A DNA stretch of 64,000 nt. Source: Rhopalosiphum padi. Taxonomy: Eukaryota > Arthropoda > Insecta > Hemiptera > Aphididae. Location of the stretch: NCBI RefSeq assembly GCF_020882245.1, contig NC_083599.1, positions 7,192,001 to 7,256,000 of the forward strand, read 5' to 3'. The position numbers and the translations under genes are program-made. This document shows, piece by piece, positions 26,434-36,284 of this stretch. The notes beneath the pieces are model-generated. The model searched no databases, was not told where the DNA came from, and saw only the letters and a list, made by a program, of their open reading frames with translations. Each line of letters starts with the position of its first letter. Positions within the stretch are counted from its first letter, which is position 1.

Positions 26434-29400
26434 TTCTCCCCCCGTTGAAAGTCTTGGGTTTCAACTGTTGTGTTGTTCTTGTCCGTCGGTAGCCTACATA
26501 ACTTGATGACTGGACGACGCATATGCGTCCCGTTTGCTGTCCTTAGTGTGGCAACCCGAACTGTACCATCGGAGCCAGGATGTAATTCCACGACTATACC
26601 TAACTTCCACTTGGCTGGAGGCATACAGTCATCCTTTATGATTACAACATCGTCCCTTGCTAGTTGCACGCTCTTACTCGTCCACTTGCCACGAATTTGA
26701 GTTTGCGGTAAATACTCCTTTGACCACCTCTTCCAAAATGTTTGCATTAGATTTTGCACAAGCTGCCATCTTCGTAGACCCTTAGGCTCTTCTTTGGATA
26801 TGTCTGGCTCATCCGGTAACAACATAGCCCCTCCAATCAAGAAATGAGATGGGGTTAATACGGCTAAGTCTGAAGGGTCGCTATTTAGGGGGGTCATCGG
26901 TCTTGAATTGAGACAAGCCTCGATTTGGCATAGTAGTGTACGCATTTCTGTGTTTGTAAGCTTATGATCGGATATAACTCTCTTCAGGTGATGCTTCATA
27001 CTCTTGACGGCACTCTCCCATATACCACCAAAATGGGGCGCAGCCGGTGGATTAAAATGCCACTCAATACCTTCTTTCTCTAAGTCAACACTAGCCTTCT
27101 TCATCATTGAGACTAACTCCTTTTGAGCGCCGACAAAATTTGTTCCATTATCGCTATAAATCTTAGCACATTTTCCTCTTCTAGACATAAAACAACGCAA
27201 TGTCGCTATAAAGGACTTACTCGAAAGATCGTCAACTAACTCCAAATGTATGGCCTTTGTGGAAAAGCAAACAAATACTGCAATCCAAGCCTTCTTAGCT
27301 GCCACGCGTCTCAATCCACTTCGAATATATATTGGTCCCGCAAAATCTACACCTGTAACTGTGAAAGGTCTAGTACACTGCACTCGATCTCTTGGGAGCG
27401 CTGCCATCATTGGGTGATTAAAACGCGGCTGTGCTCTCGTACATTGAACACAACGCCATACCACTGACCTTGCAGTTACTCGACCCAGCAGTGGCCAGTA
27501 TAAACGCCTTACCTCAGACAACAAGAGTTGAGGTCCTCCATGAAGAAGCTCCAGATGGTATTTTTCAAATATCATACGGGTTACCTTATGAGCGGCAGGC
27601 AATACCACAGGGTGCTTATGTTTATCCGCCATGTCTGAATTGTTGAGTCTTCCACCCACCAGTATTAAACCATCGCGTAGGAAAGGATTCAAACTCCGTA
27701 ACTTGCTATTTCTTGATACTTCTTGTCCTTTTTCTAGCGACAAGATCTCTTTGCTAAAGCACTCAGCTTGAACCATTCTTAGCACCGTTTTTCTCGCTTC
27801 GTTCAAGTCATGTATCCTTAAAGATTGAGGTCCATTGATCTTCTTACGCAGGAACTTTGAATAGATTGTTAGCCAAGCTATTCCTTGCAGCATTTGGTTC
27901 CATTCTGAGTAGTGTTCTAATATATCATTCACTGAGTTGTTTGCTACAAGTACTAGTTTCACTTTACGTACTTCAGGTAGCTCTTCATTCGTGTTGACTA
28001 TTGGATTGAAGATCCAATCTTTCTCATTCTTTTCCAACCAGGTGGGTCCCTTCCACCACAATTTTGCCTCTAAAAGCTCCCGTGGCCCCAAACCTCTTGA
28101 AGGGATATCCGCTGGGTTTTCATGTGTTACTATATGGTTCCACTGGCTGATCTCTGTAACATCCATGATTTGAGCTATTCGATTTGCAACATATGTTTTT
28201 AGCCGGCTGCTCTGGCTATTTAACCACCCTAGTACAATAGTTGAGTCCGTCCAAAGCTTGAACTGATGAATGTTGATTTGCCATGACTCAGCAACTCGTT
28301 GGGCCAGCTCCGCTAATAATAATGCACCGTTCAACTCAAGGCGTGGGATTGTGCTGCCTTTTAGTGGGGCCACTCGAGTTTTAGCGCATAGAAGTCTGGA
28401 ATACCATTCTCCATCGCTGCTCTGAGTACGAATATAGATACAGGCTCCATATGCTTCCTCCGAGGCGTCGCAAAATCCATGTATATCTATGATCTCGGTG
28501 CGCTCGGGAATAGCTTTTCTGGGAATGGACAATTCCTTTAGCTGCTCAAGCTCATCATAAAAACGAATCCATCTTTGCTGAATGTCTACCGGAAGCCGTG
28601 CATCCCAGTCTATCTTCATAGACCACAGCTGTTGTAAAAATATTTTTCCTTTCACTAAAACTGGCGACAGGAACCCAAGTGGATCGAAAATTTTGTTCAG
28701 GTCAGAGAGTATAGCTCTTTTCGATAACGCACCTTCTGATGATCTTGCTACGATGTCATATTGAAATTGGTCTGCGACTGGTTTCCACTGCAACCCGAGT
28801 GACTTGACCGTGTCATCATCTCCTATATCTAATACGAACAAAGGATCGTCAACACACTTGGACATGTTTCGCAAAACAAATTCGGAGTTGGAACACCATT
28901 TCCTTAATGGTAACTTTGCTGAGTTTAGCACTGAGCTAACCTCTATTTGCAACCGACAGCAGTCATCCTCTGTATCGGCTCCCGTCATTAGATCGTCCAT
29001 GTAGAAATCTTCGGCAATCACCTTTGCAGCTTTCGGTAATTCCTTCTCAACACTTTTTGCGAGTGCTATAAGACAGTAGGTTGACAGAAATGAGGCAGGA
29101 GTTGTTCCATACGTGACTGTAGTTAGCTGGTACGACCGTAGTAATTCTTCAGGGCTGGATCTCCAAACAATTCTTTGTAGGTCCCAATCTTCCCTTGCCA
29201 CCTTTATTTGGCGAAACATTTTTTCTATATCCGAAGTTAAAACGAATTGATGCTTGCGGAAGCGAACGAGGATTGAAAATAAATCTTGCTGAACAACTGG
29301 ACCACACCTCAAGACATCATTAAGAGATATGCCAGATGTACTTTTGGCAGAGGCATCGAAAACCACTCGGACCTTTGTAGTTAAACTTGATGCTTTTATT

Positions 29401-31661
29401 ACCGAATGATGTGGTAGATAGAAGGGATTCTGCGTCTGAACTGAATCGTCCATTACTTGAACCATGTGTCCCATTTCAATATATTCGTTCATAAATCGTA
29501 TGTACTCGGCCTTCAGATGCTCATCATGTTGTAATCTTTTCTCAACATTCAAAAAACGTGCGGTCGCCATAGGTAATGTAGTCCCTAATTCACTGATTGC
29601 CTGTTTGGTGGGAAGCCGTACGATAAAACGTCCCTCCTCATCACGGATGGTGTGTTGCTTAAAATGTTGGAGTGTTTCTTGCTCTTCTTGACATCTCTTA
29701 TTCGCTTTTGATGCTCGGCCATAGCTTGTATCTTCAATGCTGCTGAGCACCTTCCAATCTTCCTCTATTGTTTGACCCATTGAGAAAAGTGCCGGTGTAT
29801 GGTGGTTAGAAAGTTCTCCTGTTACGAGCCATCCGAAGCTACTTTCATGTAATGTGACTGAACCTATATTTAGTGGTATTTTTTTTGTTCCCAAAACATC
29901 AAAGAACGAGCCACCTCCAATAAGCAGATCGATACCTTGAGGTCGATGGAAATCCGGATCAGCCAGAAGTGGAACCACAGTCCCTGGTATACCCCATCCG
30001 CCTGCCGGTTCTGGACAAGACGCTAATTCTCCGACTATATTAGGCAATATATAGCAAGAAATATTAATACTAAATTCATTCGTTCTTGATTCAACCTTCA
30101 ACTCGCTACATGACCTTGCTCTTAACCAATTGTCTCCAATACCACTTATTGGTAATAAAGACTTCTTACATGTTAGTTGTAATAGATTTGCATATCTTTT
30201 TGACACAAAGTTGACTTGGGAACCGCTATCCAAGATAGCTCTGCACTGGCGTCGTCCACCATTTTTATCTCGAACTATAACTAAAGCTGTCGCAAGAAAT
30301 ACGTGAGAGTTTACCCTGGCGATTTTTGCTGGTACAGGTGCAGACACAAGGATTGCAGACGTAGACGGTGTTTGACCTTTATCCGGTTGTTGTCCTTTGA
30401 GCTGCTCCTTCTCTTCTGTTTTTTCTTTCTTTTCAAAATGCAATAATGAATGATGATTACGGTTGCACGTTCGACACCTGTAAGTGGATCTACAAGTATT
30501 TGCCATATGTCCCGAAGATAGACAATTGAAGCATATTCCTTTTCCTTGAACAAATGAGAGGCGTGCGTTTAATGGAACTGCTTTGAAATCTTCGCAATTA
30601 TATAATTTATGTAGCTTGGTACAGTAATGACAGAAAACAGTTTCGGTAGATGCTACTAAAGCTCGCCTTGCTTCAGTAGCGGAATGTTTGACACTACTTC
30701 TCTTAGCTGCTTCAACAGCCATATTAGTTTTGATATCCTTTTTGTGCCCAGCTGCTGCTTCCGATGATTCAAAGGCTACACATCGACTGGATAGAAACTC
30801 CTCCAATTGCTTAAATTTTGGTAGCTCTGTATTTCTTTGGTGTAGCTGCCATCCATGTGCAGTGTTCTTGTCAAGTCGATCTATGACAATAGTGACTAGC
30901 CAAGCATCCCAGTGTTCTACTGGTTGCTCTATTGCTCGTAATGCTGCTACATGTGCACAAACATGAGAATGTAATTCTTGCAATGAACTAGCCGATGCTT
31001 CTTCTATCCTTGGAGAATCCAAAATTGACCTGATATGTGATTGTATAATCAAGCTTTTATTATCGTAGCGTTGTTTGAGCCTTTGTAATACTGCTTCATA
31101 GTTACCATCACTAACCGGGATGGATTTCACTAAGTCTAACGCTTGGTCGCTTAGACACGATCTCAAATAATAAAACTTTTGCGCAGCTGATAGTGACTCG
31201 TCGTGGTGAACCAGTGCCTTAAAAACATCGTAGAATGATGGCCAATCTTGAATGTTGCCATTGAACTGGGGTAATGGTATAGGAGCTAGTTGCACTCGAT
31301 TGCTAATTGAGGTGTTTCCAAATGACACATTCTGTCCTGTCGTACTAGTTGGTCTTTCTGCATTTATTAGCTCTTGTATACGGGATCTTATATTATAATA
31401 ATCAGCCTCAAACTTTGCTCTTTCTTGTTCAGCGCCTTCTATATCATCTACTGCGATTAATTCAATTTCACATTGAATAGCATCGAACTTTCGATTTATC
31501 TGCGGCAGCTCTTCTTGTCGAAAATCGAGGAGTGAAGTTGCATGTTCGACGGGATCAAATTTGTTTACAAATGTTATTATTCGCGTTAACGATGCCTTTA
31601 TGACGCCCCGTTTTCTTTTGAGGTCCGTTAGCATTTTCTGCGACGATTCGTCGAGTACCAT
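26415..31661 (-). CDS. BEL/Pao Gag-Pol polyprotein, 1748 residues, intact
   Basis: One uninterrupted frame encodes all functions needed for retrotransposition. In order: an N-terminal region, a DUF1759-type Gag segment (about 120-280, with F-N-G and Y-L-R-S blocks), CCHC zinc knuckles (about 345-410, with C-F-N-C and G-H-M), an aspartic protease (D-S-G-S around residue 478), reverse transcriptase with Y-M-D-D at about 887-890, RNase H, an H2C2 integrase zinc finger, the integrase core (D about 1439 in V-D-F-A-G-P, D about 1504 in S-D-N-G, E about 1549 in I-W-E-S) and a DUF5641-type C terminus. Length and order fit BEL/Pao. The ATG at 31661 is the first in frame. The stop codon (26415-26417) lies inside the 3' LTR. 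All catalytic residues that I looked for are present, so it may be active. Confidence 0.95.
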   Translation of the reverse strand: MVLDESSQKMLTDLKRKRGVIKASLTRIITFVNKFDPVEHATSLLDFRQEELPQINRKFDAIQCEIELIAVDDIEGAEQERAKFEADYYNIRSRIQELINAERPTSTTGQNVSFGNTSISNRVQLAPIPLPQFNGNIQDWPSFYDVFKALVHHDESLSAAQKFYYLRSCLSDQALDLVKSIPVSDGNYEAVLQRLKQRYDNKSLIIQSHIRSILDSPRIEEASASSLQELHSHVCAHVAALRAIEQPVEHWDAWLVTIVIDRLDKNTAHGWQLHQRNTELPKFKQLEEFLSSRCVAFESSEAAAGHKKDIKTNMAVEAAKRSSVKHSATEARRALVASTETVFCHYCTKLHKLYNCEDFKAVPLNARLSFVQGKGICFNCLSSGHMANTCRSTYRCRTCNRNHHSLLHFEKKEKTEEKEQLKGQQPDKGQTPSTSAILVSAPVPAKIARVNSHVFLATALVIVRDKNGGRRQCRAILDSGSQVNFVSKRYANLLQLTCKKSLLPISGIGDNWLRARSCSELKVESRTNEFSINISCYILPNIVGELASCPEPAGGWGIPGTVVPLLADPDFHRPQGIDLLIGGGSFFDVLGTKKIPLNIGSVTLHESSFGWLVTGELSNHHTPALFSMGQTIEEDWKVLSSIEDTSYGRASKANKRCQEEQETLQHFKQHTIRDEEGRFIVRLPTKQAISELGTTLPMATARFLNVEKRLQHDEHLKAEYIRFMNEYIEMGHMVQVMDDSVQTQNPFYLPHHSVIKASSLTTKVRVVFDASAKSTSGISLNDVLRCGPVVQQDLFSILVRFRKHQFVLTSDIEKMFRQIKVAREDWDLQRIVWRSSPEELLRSYQLTTVTYGTTPASFLSTYCLIALAKSVEKELPKAAKVIAEDFYMDDLMTGADTEDDCCRLQIEVSSVLNSAKLPLRKWCSNSEFVLRNMSKCVDDPLFVLDIGDDDTVKSLGLQWKPVADQFQYDIVARSSEGALSKRAILSDLNKIFDPLGFLSPVLVKGKIFLQQLWSMKIDWDARLPVDIQQRWIRFYDELEQLKELSIPRKAIPERTEIIDIHGFCDASEEAYGACIYIRTQSSDGEWYSRLLCAKTRVAPLKGSTIPRLELNGALLLAELAQRVAESWQINIHQFKLWTDSTIVLGWLNSQSSRLKTYVANRIAQIMDVTEISQWNHIVTHENPADIPSRGLGPRELLEAKLWWKGPTWLEKNEKDWIFNPIVNTNEELPEVRKVKLVLVANNSVNDILEHYSEWNQMLQGIAWLTIYSKFLRKKINGPQSLRIHDLNEARKTVLRMVQAECFSKEILSLEKGQEVSRNSKLRSLNPFLRDGLILVGGRLNNSDMADKHKHPVVLPAAHKVTRMIFEKYHLELLHGGPQLLLSEVRRLYWPLLGRVTARSVVWRCVQCTRAQPRFNHPMMAALPRDRVQCTRPFTVTGVDFAGPIYIRSGLRRVAAKKAWIAVFVCFSTKAIHLELVDDLSSKSFIATLRCFMSRRGKCAKIYSDNGTNFVGAQKELVSMMKKASVDLEKEGIEWHFNPPAAPHFGGIWESAVKSMKHHLKRVISDHKLTNTEMRTLLCQIEACLNSRPMTPLNSDPSDLAVLTPSHFLIGGAMLLPDEPDISKEEPKGLRRWQLVQNLMQTFWKRWSKEYLPQTQIRGKWTSKSVQLARDDVVIIKDDCMPPAKWKLGIVVELHPGSDGTVRVATLRTANGTHMRRPVIKLCRLPTDKNNTTVETQDFQRGENVAAIE
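26434..26443 (-). promoter_or_regulatory. Polypurine tract
   Basis: On the minus strand GGGGGGAGAA lies directly before the TGTTGCC start of the 3' LTR, the normal position of the plus-strand primer. It is contained within the last codons of Gag-Pol. Confidence 0.85.
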
Positions 31662-31982
31662 GATTGCAATGAAGACAGATGCTAATAATTTATTAGAAAG
31701 CTAAATATATATATAATAAATAAAATTTGAATACACGCATACAACAAAATAAATATGATCTAGTATCAAAAATAATGCGATATCAAATTAAAATGCCAAT
31801 TGCTATATACGATAAATTGATAATAATATTTATAATTTATAATTCGCAATAAAAGATAATAGATAAAAGAATTGAAATATTAATCACTATGCAGTTACGC
31901 AACATAAAATATACCAATTAAAAATACCACAGAAATATAAGATTTAAGAATATATGAAATATACGTAATAAAATAAGATAAG
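31662..31982 (-). other. BEL untranslated leader
   Basis: About 320 AT-rich bases separate the primer-binding site from the Gag-Pol ATG. In retroelements this stretch carries packaging signals, but I see no specific motif. No other coding frame is evident. Confidence 0.6.
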
Positions 31983-32000
31983 ATCACGTCGAGGTCACCA
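31983..32000 (-). promoter_or_regulatory. Primer-binding site, probably tRNA-Trp
   Basis: On the minus strand, two bases after the 5' LTR ends (at 32003), the sequence reads TGGTGACCTCGACGTGAT. Its complement ends in CACGTCGAGGTCACCA, which fits the 3' end of metazoan tRNA-Trp as I remember it, with about one difference in the acceptor stem. The tRNA identity is from memory. Confidence 0.65.
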
Positions 32001-33343
32001 AATGTTCGGGCCGGGAACGGACAATAATAGGCCGTGCGCCCGGTCACCAAAATACTTCGCGCTTAATAAGTATTATACTAACACACCGACCGACCTATGT
32101 AAAATTGTGTTAATTGTATATAGCTCAACTAGAATTGGTTGGGTTCGCCGCGCAAATACTAGTGAGCTATGTAGTGTGGTGGTGTGTAAGTGTGTATATA
32201 GTATATGTGTTAGTGTGTACCTATACTTAAATCTAGGACGAATAGGTAACTTTATAATAAATAATGGTAACTCAAATCAAATCTGGTAAAAATATGATAT
32301 AATAATAAAATAAACAAATTACGGCCCTTTTGGCCCAACAAGTAAAAAATGTATATAATAATAAAATAAACAAATTACGGCCCTTTTGGCCCAACAAGTA
32401 AAAAATGTATATAATAATAGGCCTAACCAAAATGCCGATTCGGCACAACCAGATATAATAATAATATATAAAATAATTAGGTAATAATTGCAAGTGTATA
32501 AACAGTAAATATCAAAAACTGTGTAGCCCTTATGACCAAAAGGAATAAAATATAGATATAATAAAATCTAGGTAATGAAAAAAGTTATGGCCCTTCTGGC
32601 TCAATAACACAATAATTATAATATAAAACAAAACGCTATTAGAGCAGTAACCTGGTATAATTAATATAGAATATAGAAAAGAAAAGCCCTTCTGGCCTCA
32701 CAATAATAAAAAAAAAATATATAGCGCTTTTGGCTCAACAGAGTAAATGTTAACAATACCTAATAATATAATAATAATACATAAATAACAATAAAAAATA
32801 ACTCACGACTTGTCGGTGCACTGCTGGCCAGCTGCTACCTAGACCTATATACACTAAAAAATTCACACTCAACAAAGATATTCACAAAGGTATAAAAAGA
32901 CGCAAATGCTACGACGACTGCGACAATGAATATAATATATGATAATGGTATAATTTAAATATGGCAATTCGCACACCGGTATATAAAATAGATATAGTAA
33001 CAAATATATGGCGATTAGCGCCCACGCAATAGTTATAAAAAAAATAGCAATTCGTGCATATTTAAAAAGATATTGTTCACGACGGCCTAGCTCACGACGA
33101 CGGACGGAGAAAGAAAAAAAAAAAAACTGCGGCGGCCGTGTTAAACTACGCGGACCGGCGAGCCGGCGGCCGCAGATAACACGCCGATACCTGTTTTGCA
33201 TAATATTATATAATTCACAAGACACAAAATATAATTAAAACAAAAATAAATATAAAAATAACGGCTGGTGCGCGCGAGTGTTTGTGTGTGTGTGTGTGTG
33301 TGTCGATCGGTTGTTCGTCCGTAACCGCTAGTATTATACACTA

Positions 33344-33370
33344 TACTAAAGCCAACGAGAGAGTACTATT
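33344..33370 (+). repeat. Left terminal inverted repeat
   Basis: TACTAAAGCCAACGAGAGAG begins the 27-bp repeat. It pairs with 35605-35631 with mismatches at positions 3, 5 and 6. Confidence 0.92.
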
Positions 33371-33780
33371 CCTTCGCGCATCCAAATGATCGAGCTCCGC
33401 GGTTTCGTACCCAAATTTCTCCCACTCTACCATCTAGTTGCCGCCGTAAATACCCCCACTCACTAAACGGCGGCTGTCGACTAATTCCACGGCCGCCGCC
33501 AACCACTGGTTGTATACACCGGCTCAAGTAACACACCACCCAAAAAAAAATAACAGCTGGCGTCTGCCGTAGTGCCGAAACTATTATGTACCTAATACAG
33601 CAACAATACAAATAATGTGTGTGTAATATCAATATTTTAATTATGCATTTATTTATTTTAACAAAAATGTCCAATTGTGCATTACATAATTTTTATACAC
33701 ATAACAAAATCATTAAATTACAAAAAAAAAAAATTATAATAAAAAAATATTCGAATGATAAAAAATAAAATACAAAGAAA

Positions 33781-35287
33781 TCAATCCGAATCGAAGTCTG
33801 ATTCCGAACAACTCGTATCACCTGTTATCGTCATGATATGACGTCCTTCTGCTTCGGGAAGTTCGTCAAATACTTCATCTGTTATATGTTCAATGTTCAA
33901 AAACTTTTCTTCCTCCTTGACGACATGTCCCACAAAATTCGTCCACATTTCCGCTGTCACATGTTCCACGCCTTTTTTTAATAACTCCAGTACATCCTTT
34001 ATTTTAAACGTATTATTATGTGTCCGGACATAGCTTTTTACAGAAGACCACGCGAGCTCGATAGGGTTTAGCTCGCAGTGGTATGGGGGTAATCGCAATA
34101 CGATTTTGCCATTGTCTTTTGCGTACTCGTCTATTACGTACTTGTCGTATTGGTTTTTTATTTTTTTAACTCTTATTATTAAATCATTTTTGACTATTGG
34201 ATGGTTAACGATTTCACCTTTCATTTCAAGCCAATCGATAATATCTTTTTTTTTCCAAGACATAGTTGGTATTTTGCATTTCTTTACGGAGTGATACGAA
34301 GCATTATCCATCACTATGACGGCGTTTTCTTTTAATAGTGGTAGAATTCGTACAAACCATTCATAGAATGTATCGCCATTCATCTCGTCATGGTAGTCCG
34401 TAGAATTGGTCTTTGATTCGAAACACAAAAGACCCCCCGGGACAAAACCATCTGTCGACCCGATGTGTAAGACAATGAGACGCTTACCTTTTCCCGAGGG
34501 TTCTTTTTGTCCTGTGGTTAGGCCCTTGAGGAATGCATCTCGTGATGAATTTATTGTGGTATCGGTCCACGTTCTACTGTGTGCCTCGCCTGCGTTGACC
34601 CACGTTTCGTCCAAATAATAAATTGGTCTGTTTTGCTCTCTATAATGCTTTATTTTGACCAAATAACTTCGGCGCCAAGTTATTAAATCTTCTCTTTCGA
34701 GTAGTGCACTATTACGTTTTTTTTTTACGTATTGAAATTGTAAATCTTTCAACACTTTTTGAAATGACGACCGCTTAATGTTTGGAAGTGTTTCATCTTC
34801 ATTAATGGCGATTAACATTTTATCGACTGTTGGTACTTCGCGGTTCCTCCAAAAATTGTGTATTTTCTGTCTTATTGCATTTTTATCGAATTCATCGATT
34901 TTTTCGATTATTGTAGGTCGAATTTTTTTCTTGTTCGGCGATGTAATTGTTCCTTGATTCTTATACTCCGATAATATGTTTTGAACTGACCGCTGTCCAA
35001 TACCCGAAGATTTTGAGATATCGACGATCATTTCTCTTAAGGTCATTCGAGGGCTGTCAGGATTTTCAAGCTGGTGTTTAACTATTTTCTTATATAAATT
35101 GACAATAATTTTTCTTTGACCAGTGCCGATGAACTAAAAAAAAAATTAAAATTTAAGAATTTAAGAATTTAAAAAATAGTATAAAAAAATAAATAAAAAA
35201 ATAAATAGTAAAAAAAATAGTATAAATACAAACACTTACTTTTCCACATGGATTTTTTTTGGAAGGAGACACAGCTGCGACATCCAT
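33781..35287 (-). CDS. DD82E transposase, two exons, 466 residues
   Basis: The second exon (35133-33781) contains a 421-codon ATG frame, but its coding sequence extends 29 codons further upstream to a TTTTTTTTAG acceptor. A 16-codon first exon (35287-35240) starts ATGGATGTCGCAGC and ends at GTAAGTG; the 106-base intron (35239-35134) is out of frame and contains a stop. Joined, the protein starts with helix-turn-helix sequence (about residues 20-75), followed by an IS630/Tc1-like DDE_3 catalytic core: D about 191 in Y-L-D-E-T, D about 292 in V-M-D-N-A, E about 375 in L-N-P-I-E. The last two are separated by 82 residues, far more than the usual 34-41 of Tc1/mariner. The C terminus is acidic and serine-rich. 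No frameshift or nonsense codon is visible. Confidence 0.88.
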
Positions 35288-35604
35288 ATTGTACTTATTG
35301 TTATACGTAAAACTATTAAACAATTGTTAAGTAAAAAACGTAAAAAAGTTAAATAAAACCGTATAAAACACCGGGGTGCGCGAAAAAACAAAAATGTTGT
35401 GTTTAAAATATCGGAGATGCTATTATAGTTCACGCTGTATACAAACACTGTCACAGTTTCCTGGTCGGCGGCGGCGACGGTGGTGGCAGCAGCGTCGGCG
35501 ATGGTGGCGACATCGGTGTCGGCGGCCAGCGTTGACGGCGGCCAGCAGTTAGGGAGTTTTAGTGGTGGGAATGCGCGAGAACGGATGAGTTTTGGTCGCC
35601 GCCC

Positions 35605-35631
35605 AATAGTACTCTCTCGTTGGCTCGACTA
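35605..35631 (-). repeat. Right terminal inverted repeat
   Basis: Read on the minus strand it begins TAGTCGAGCCAACGAGAGAG, matching the left repeat over 27 bases with three differences. It is followed by TA and then the resumed LTR. Confidence 0.92.
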
Positions 35632-35659
35632 TATTATATCCTATTCTATGGCGGCAACA

Positions 35660-35860
35660 CAAGTTATTTTTCAACCATTATATGCATTTAACTGACAAAA
35701 TGTTTTCTAATAGCAGTACAGCAGTTCACTCAATGCATGCTGAGACATGAATTAACATTTCTACCACGTGGGAAATCATCAACATTTTAAGTTGTAAATG
35801 TACTAGAACATGCTGATAATAAAATAAAGGTTTTATGCAATGTACGTGGAAAAATCATGT
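35660..35860 (+). pseudogene. Decayed type B cassette at the array edge
   Basis: Directly after the BEL element the array resumes with a degraded unit. The body at 35710 reads ATAGCAGTACAGCAG and follows type B (F-T-Q-C-M-L-R-H-E) but has lost the ATG and the AG acceptor (CTAATAG in place of TTCAGATG). It meets TAA after about 26 codons. Similarity ends near 35850. It marks the right edge of the array before the BEL insertion. Confidence 0.85.
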
Positions 35861-36071
35861 GAAGGAAGGAAATGTGTGGCCAGAGATGAATTTTTAACTA
35901 TTTTCTGACTATCGTTAACAAACTGATGGTTATAACTACGGAGTTTATGTGTTATACTATGCAGAGTGTATGATGAAAAATAAGATTCAAAATGTTAAAT
36001 TCAATAAAGACTTCAGCCCAATGGTATTAGAGAGGTGTTAAAAGATCTTTTGTTGGAAAAATCTGATTTCA

Positions 36072-36284
36072 TGAGAGATTTGTTTGTATTGTGGACGTAC
36101 GGACAAAAAACACAAAGAAATAAAAAAGGACAACATTGATTGGGTTCAATGCGATACATGTAATAGATGGATAATACAATTCTTGTTAAATGTAGAACAG
36201 AGGTTAGATTATGATAATTTTAAATGTGTTTTGTGCATGTCTAATACAAAAAAAAAAAATTATAAGTTAAGTATTAATGAGTAA
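36072..36284 (+). pseudogene. PHD-finger-like remnant
   Basis: The frame reads E-I-C-L-Y-C-G, then W-V-Q-C-D-T-C-N-R-W, then F-K-C-V-L-C, and stops at 36284. The C-x2-C, C-x2-C, W and final C-x2-C fit a PHD zinc finger, but the middle histidine and cysteine pair is missing (R-W-I-I-Q-F-L-L where W-F-H-x-x-C is expected). There is no in-frame ATG close by. Such fingers occur in host chromatin proteins and in insect transposon proteins. It is probably a transposon scrap; a host exon is possible. Confidence 0.4.

Larger units (their letters stand above)
33344..35631 (-). mobile_element. Tc1/mariner-superfamily transposon, 2288 bp, DD82E type
   Basis: The element has 27-bp terminal inverted repeats (33344-33370 and 35605-35631; three mismatches near the tips) and a duplicated TA (33342-33343 and 35632-35633). 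Removing it and one TA restores the LTR sequence seen uninterrupted at 26401-26433, so the boundaries are firm. It carries one transposase gene on the minus strand. The two ends have unusually GC-rich subterminal stretches (33420-33520 and 35460-35540) rich in GGC and GGCGAC runs. Everything visible is intact, so it may be an autonomous copy. Confidence 0.93.
25066..35659 (-). mobile_element. BEL/Pao LTR retrotransposon, full length, with nested DNA transposon
   Basis: Two direct LTRs begin TG and end CA, and flank a minus-strand Gag-Pol frame. The element is bounded by a 5-bp target duplication, CAAGT, at 25061-25065 and 35660-35664, the size usual for BEL/Pao. A primer-binding site and a polypurine tract sit where expected. 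By eye the LTRs differ at one base (A at 25789, G at 32726) and by one base in a poly-A run (14 against 13), so the insertion is recent. The target was the decaying edge of the exon array. The 5' LTR, on the right because the element lies on the minus strand, is interrupted by a 2288-bp DNA transposon. Confidence 0.95.
32003..35659 (-). repeat. 5' LTR of the BEL element, split by a DNA transposon
   Basis: The LTR parts are 32003-33343 and 35634-35659, together 1367 bp and matching the other LTR. The intervening bases are a Tc1/mariner-type insertion plus its duplicated TA. The break lies 26 bases inside the U3 end of the LTR, so most of the presumed promoter region is still joined to Gag-Pol. 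Confidence 0.93.

Noticed and set aside
26470..30966. Plus-strand frames across the Gag-Pol region
   Set aside because: They are shadows of the intact minus-strand Gag-Pol frame with no independent motif.
32869..33341. Short arginine- and serine-containing frames in the right LTR
   Set aside because: They are chance frames over GC-rich and TG-repeat LTR sequence and also occur in the other LTR.
34106..34618. Plus-strand frames opposite the transposase
   Set aside because: Shadows of the transposase gene.
35480..35695. 71-codon alanine/valine-rich frame at the transposon's right end
   Set aside because: It crosses the terminal inverted repeat and the LTR junction and is explained by GC-rich subterminal triplets.
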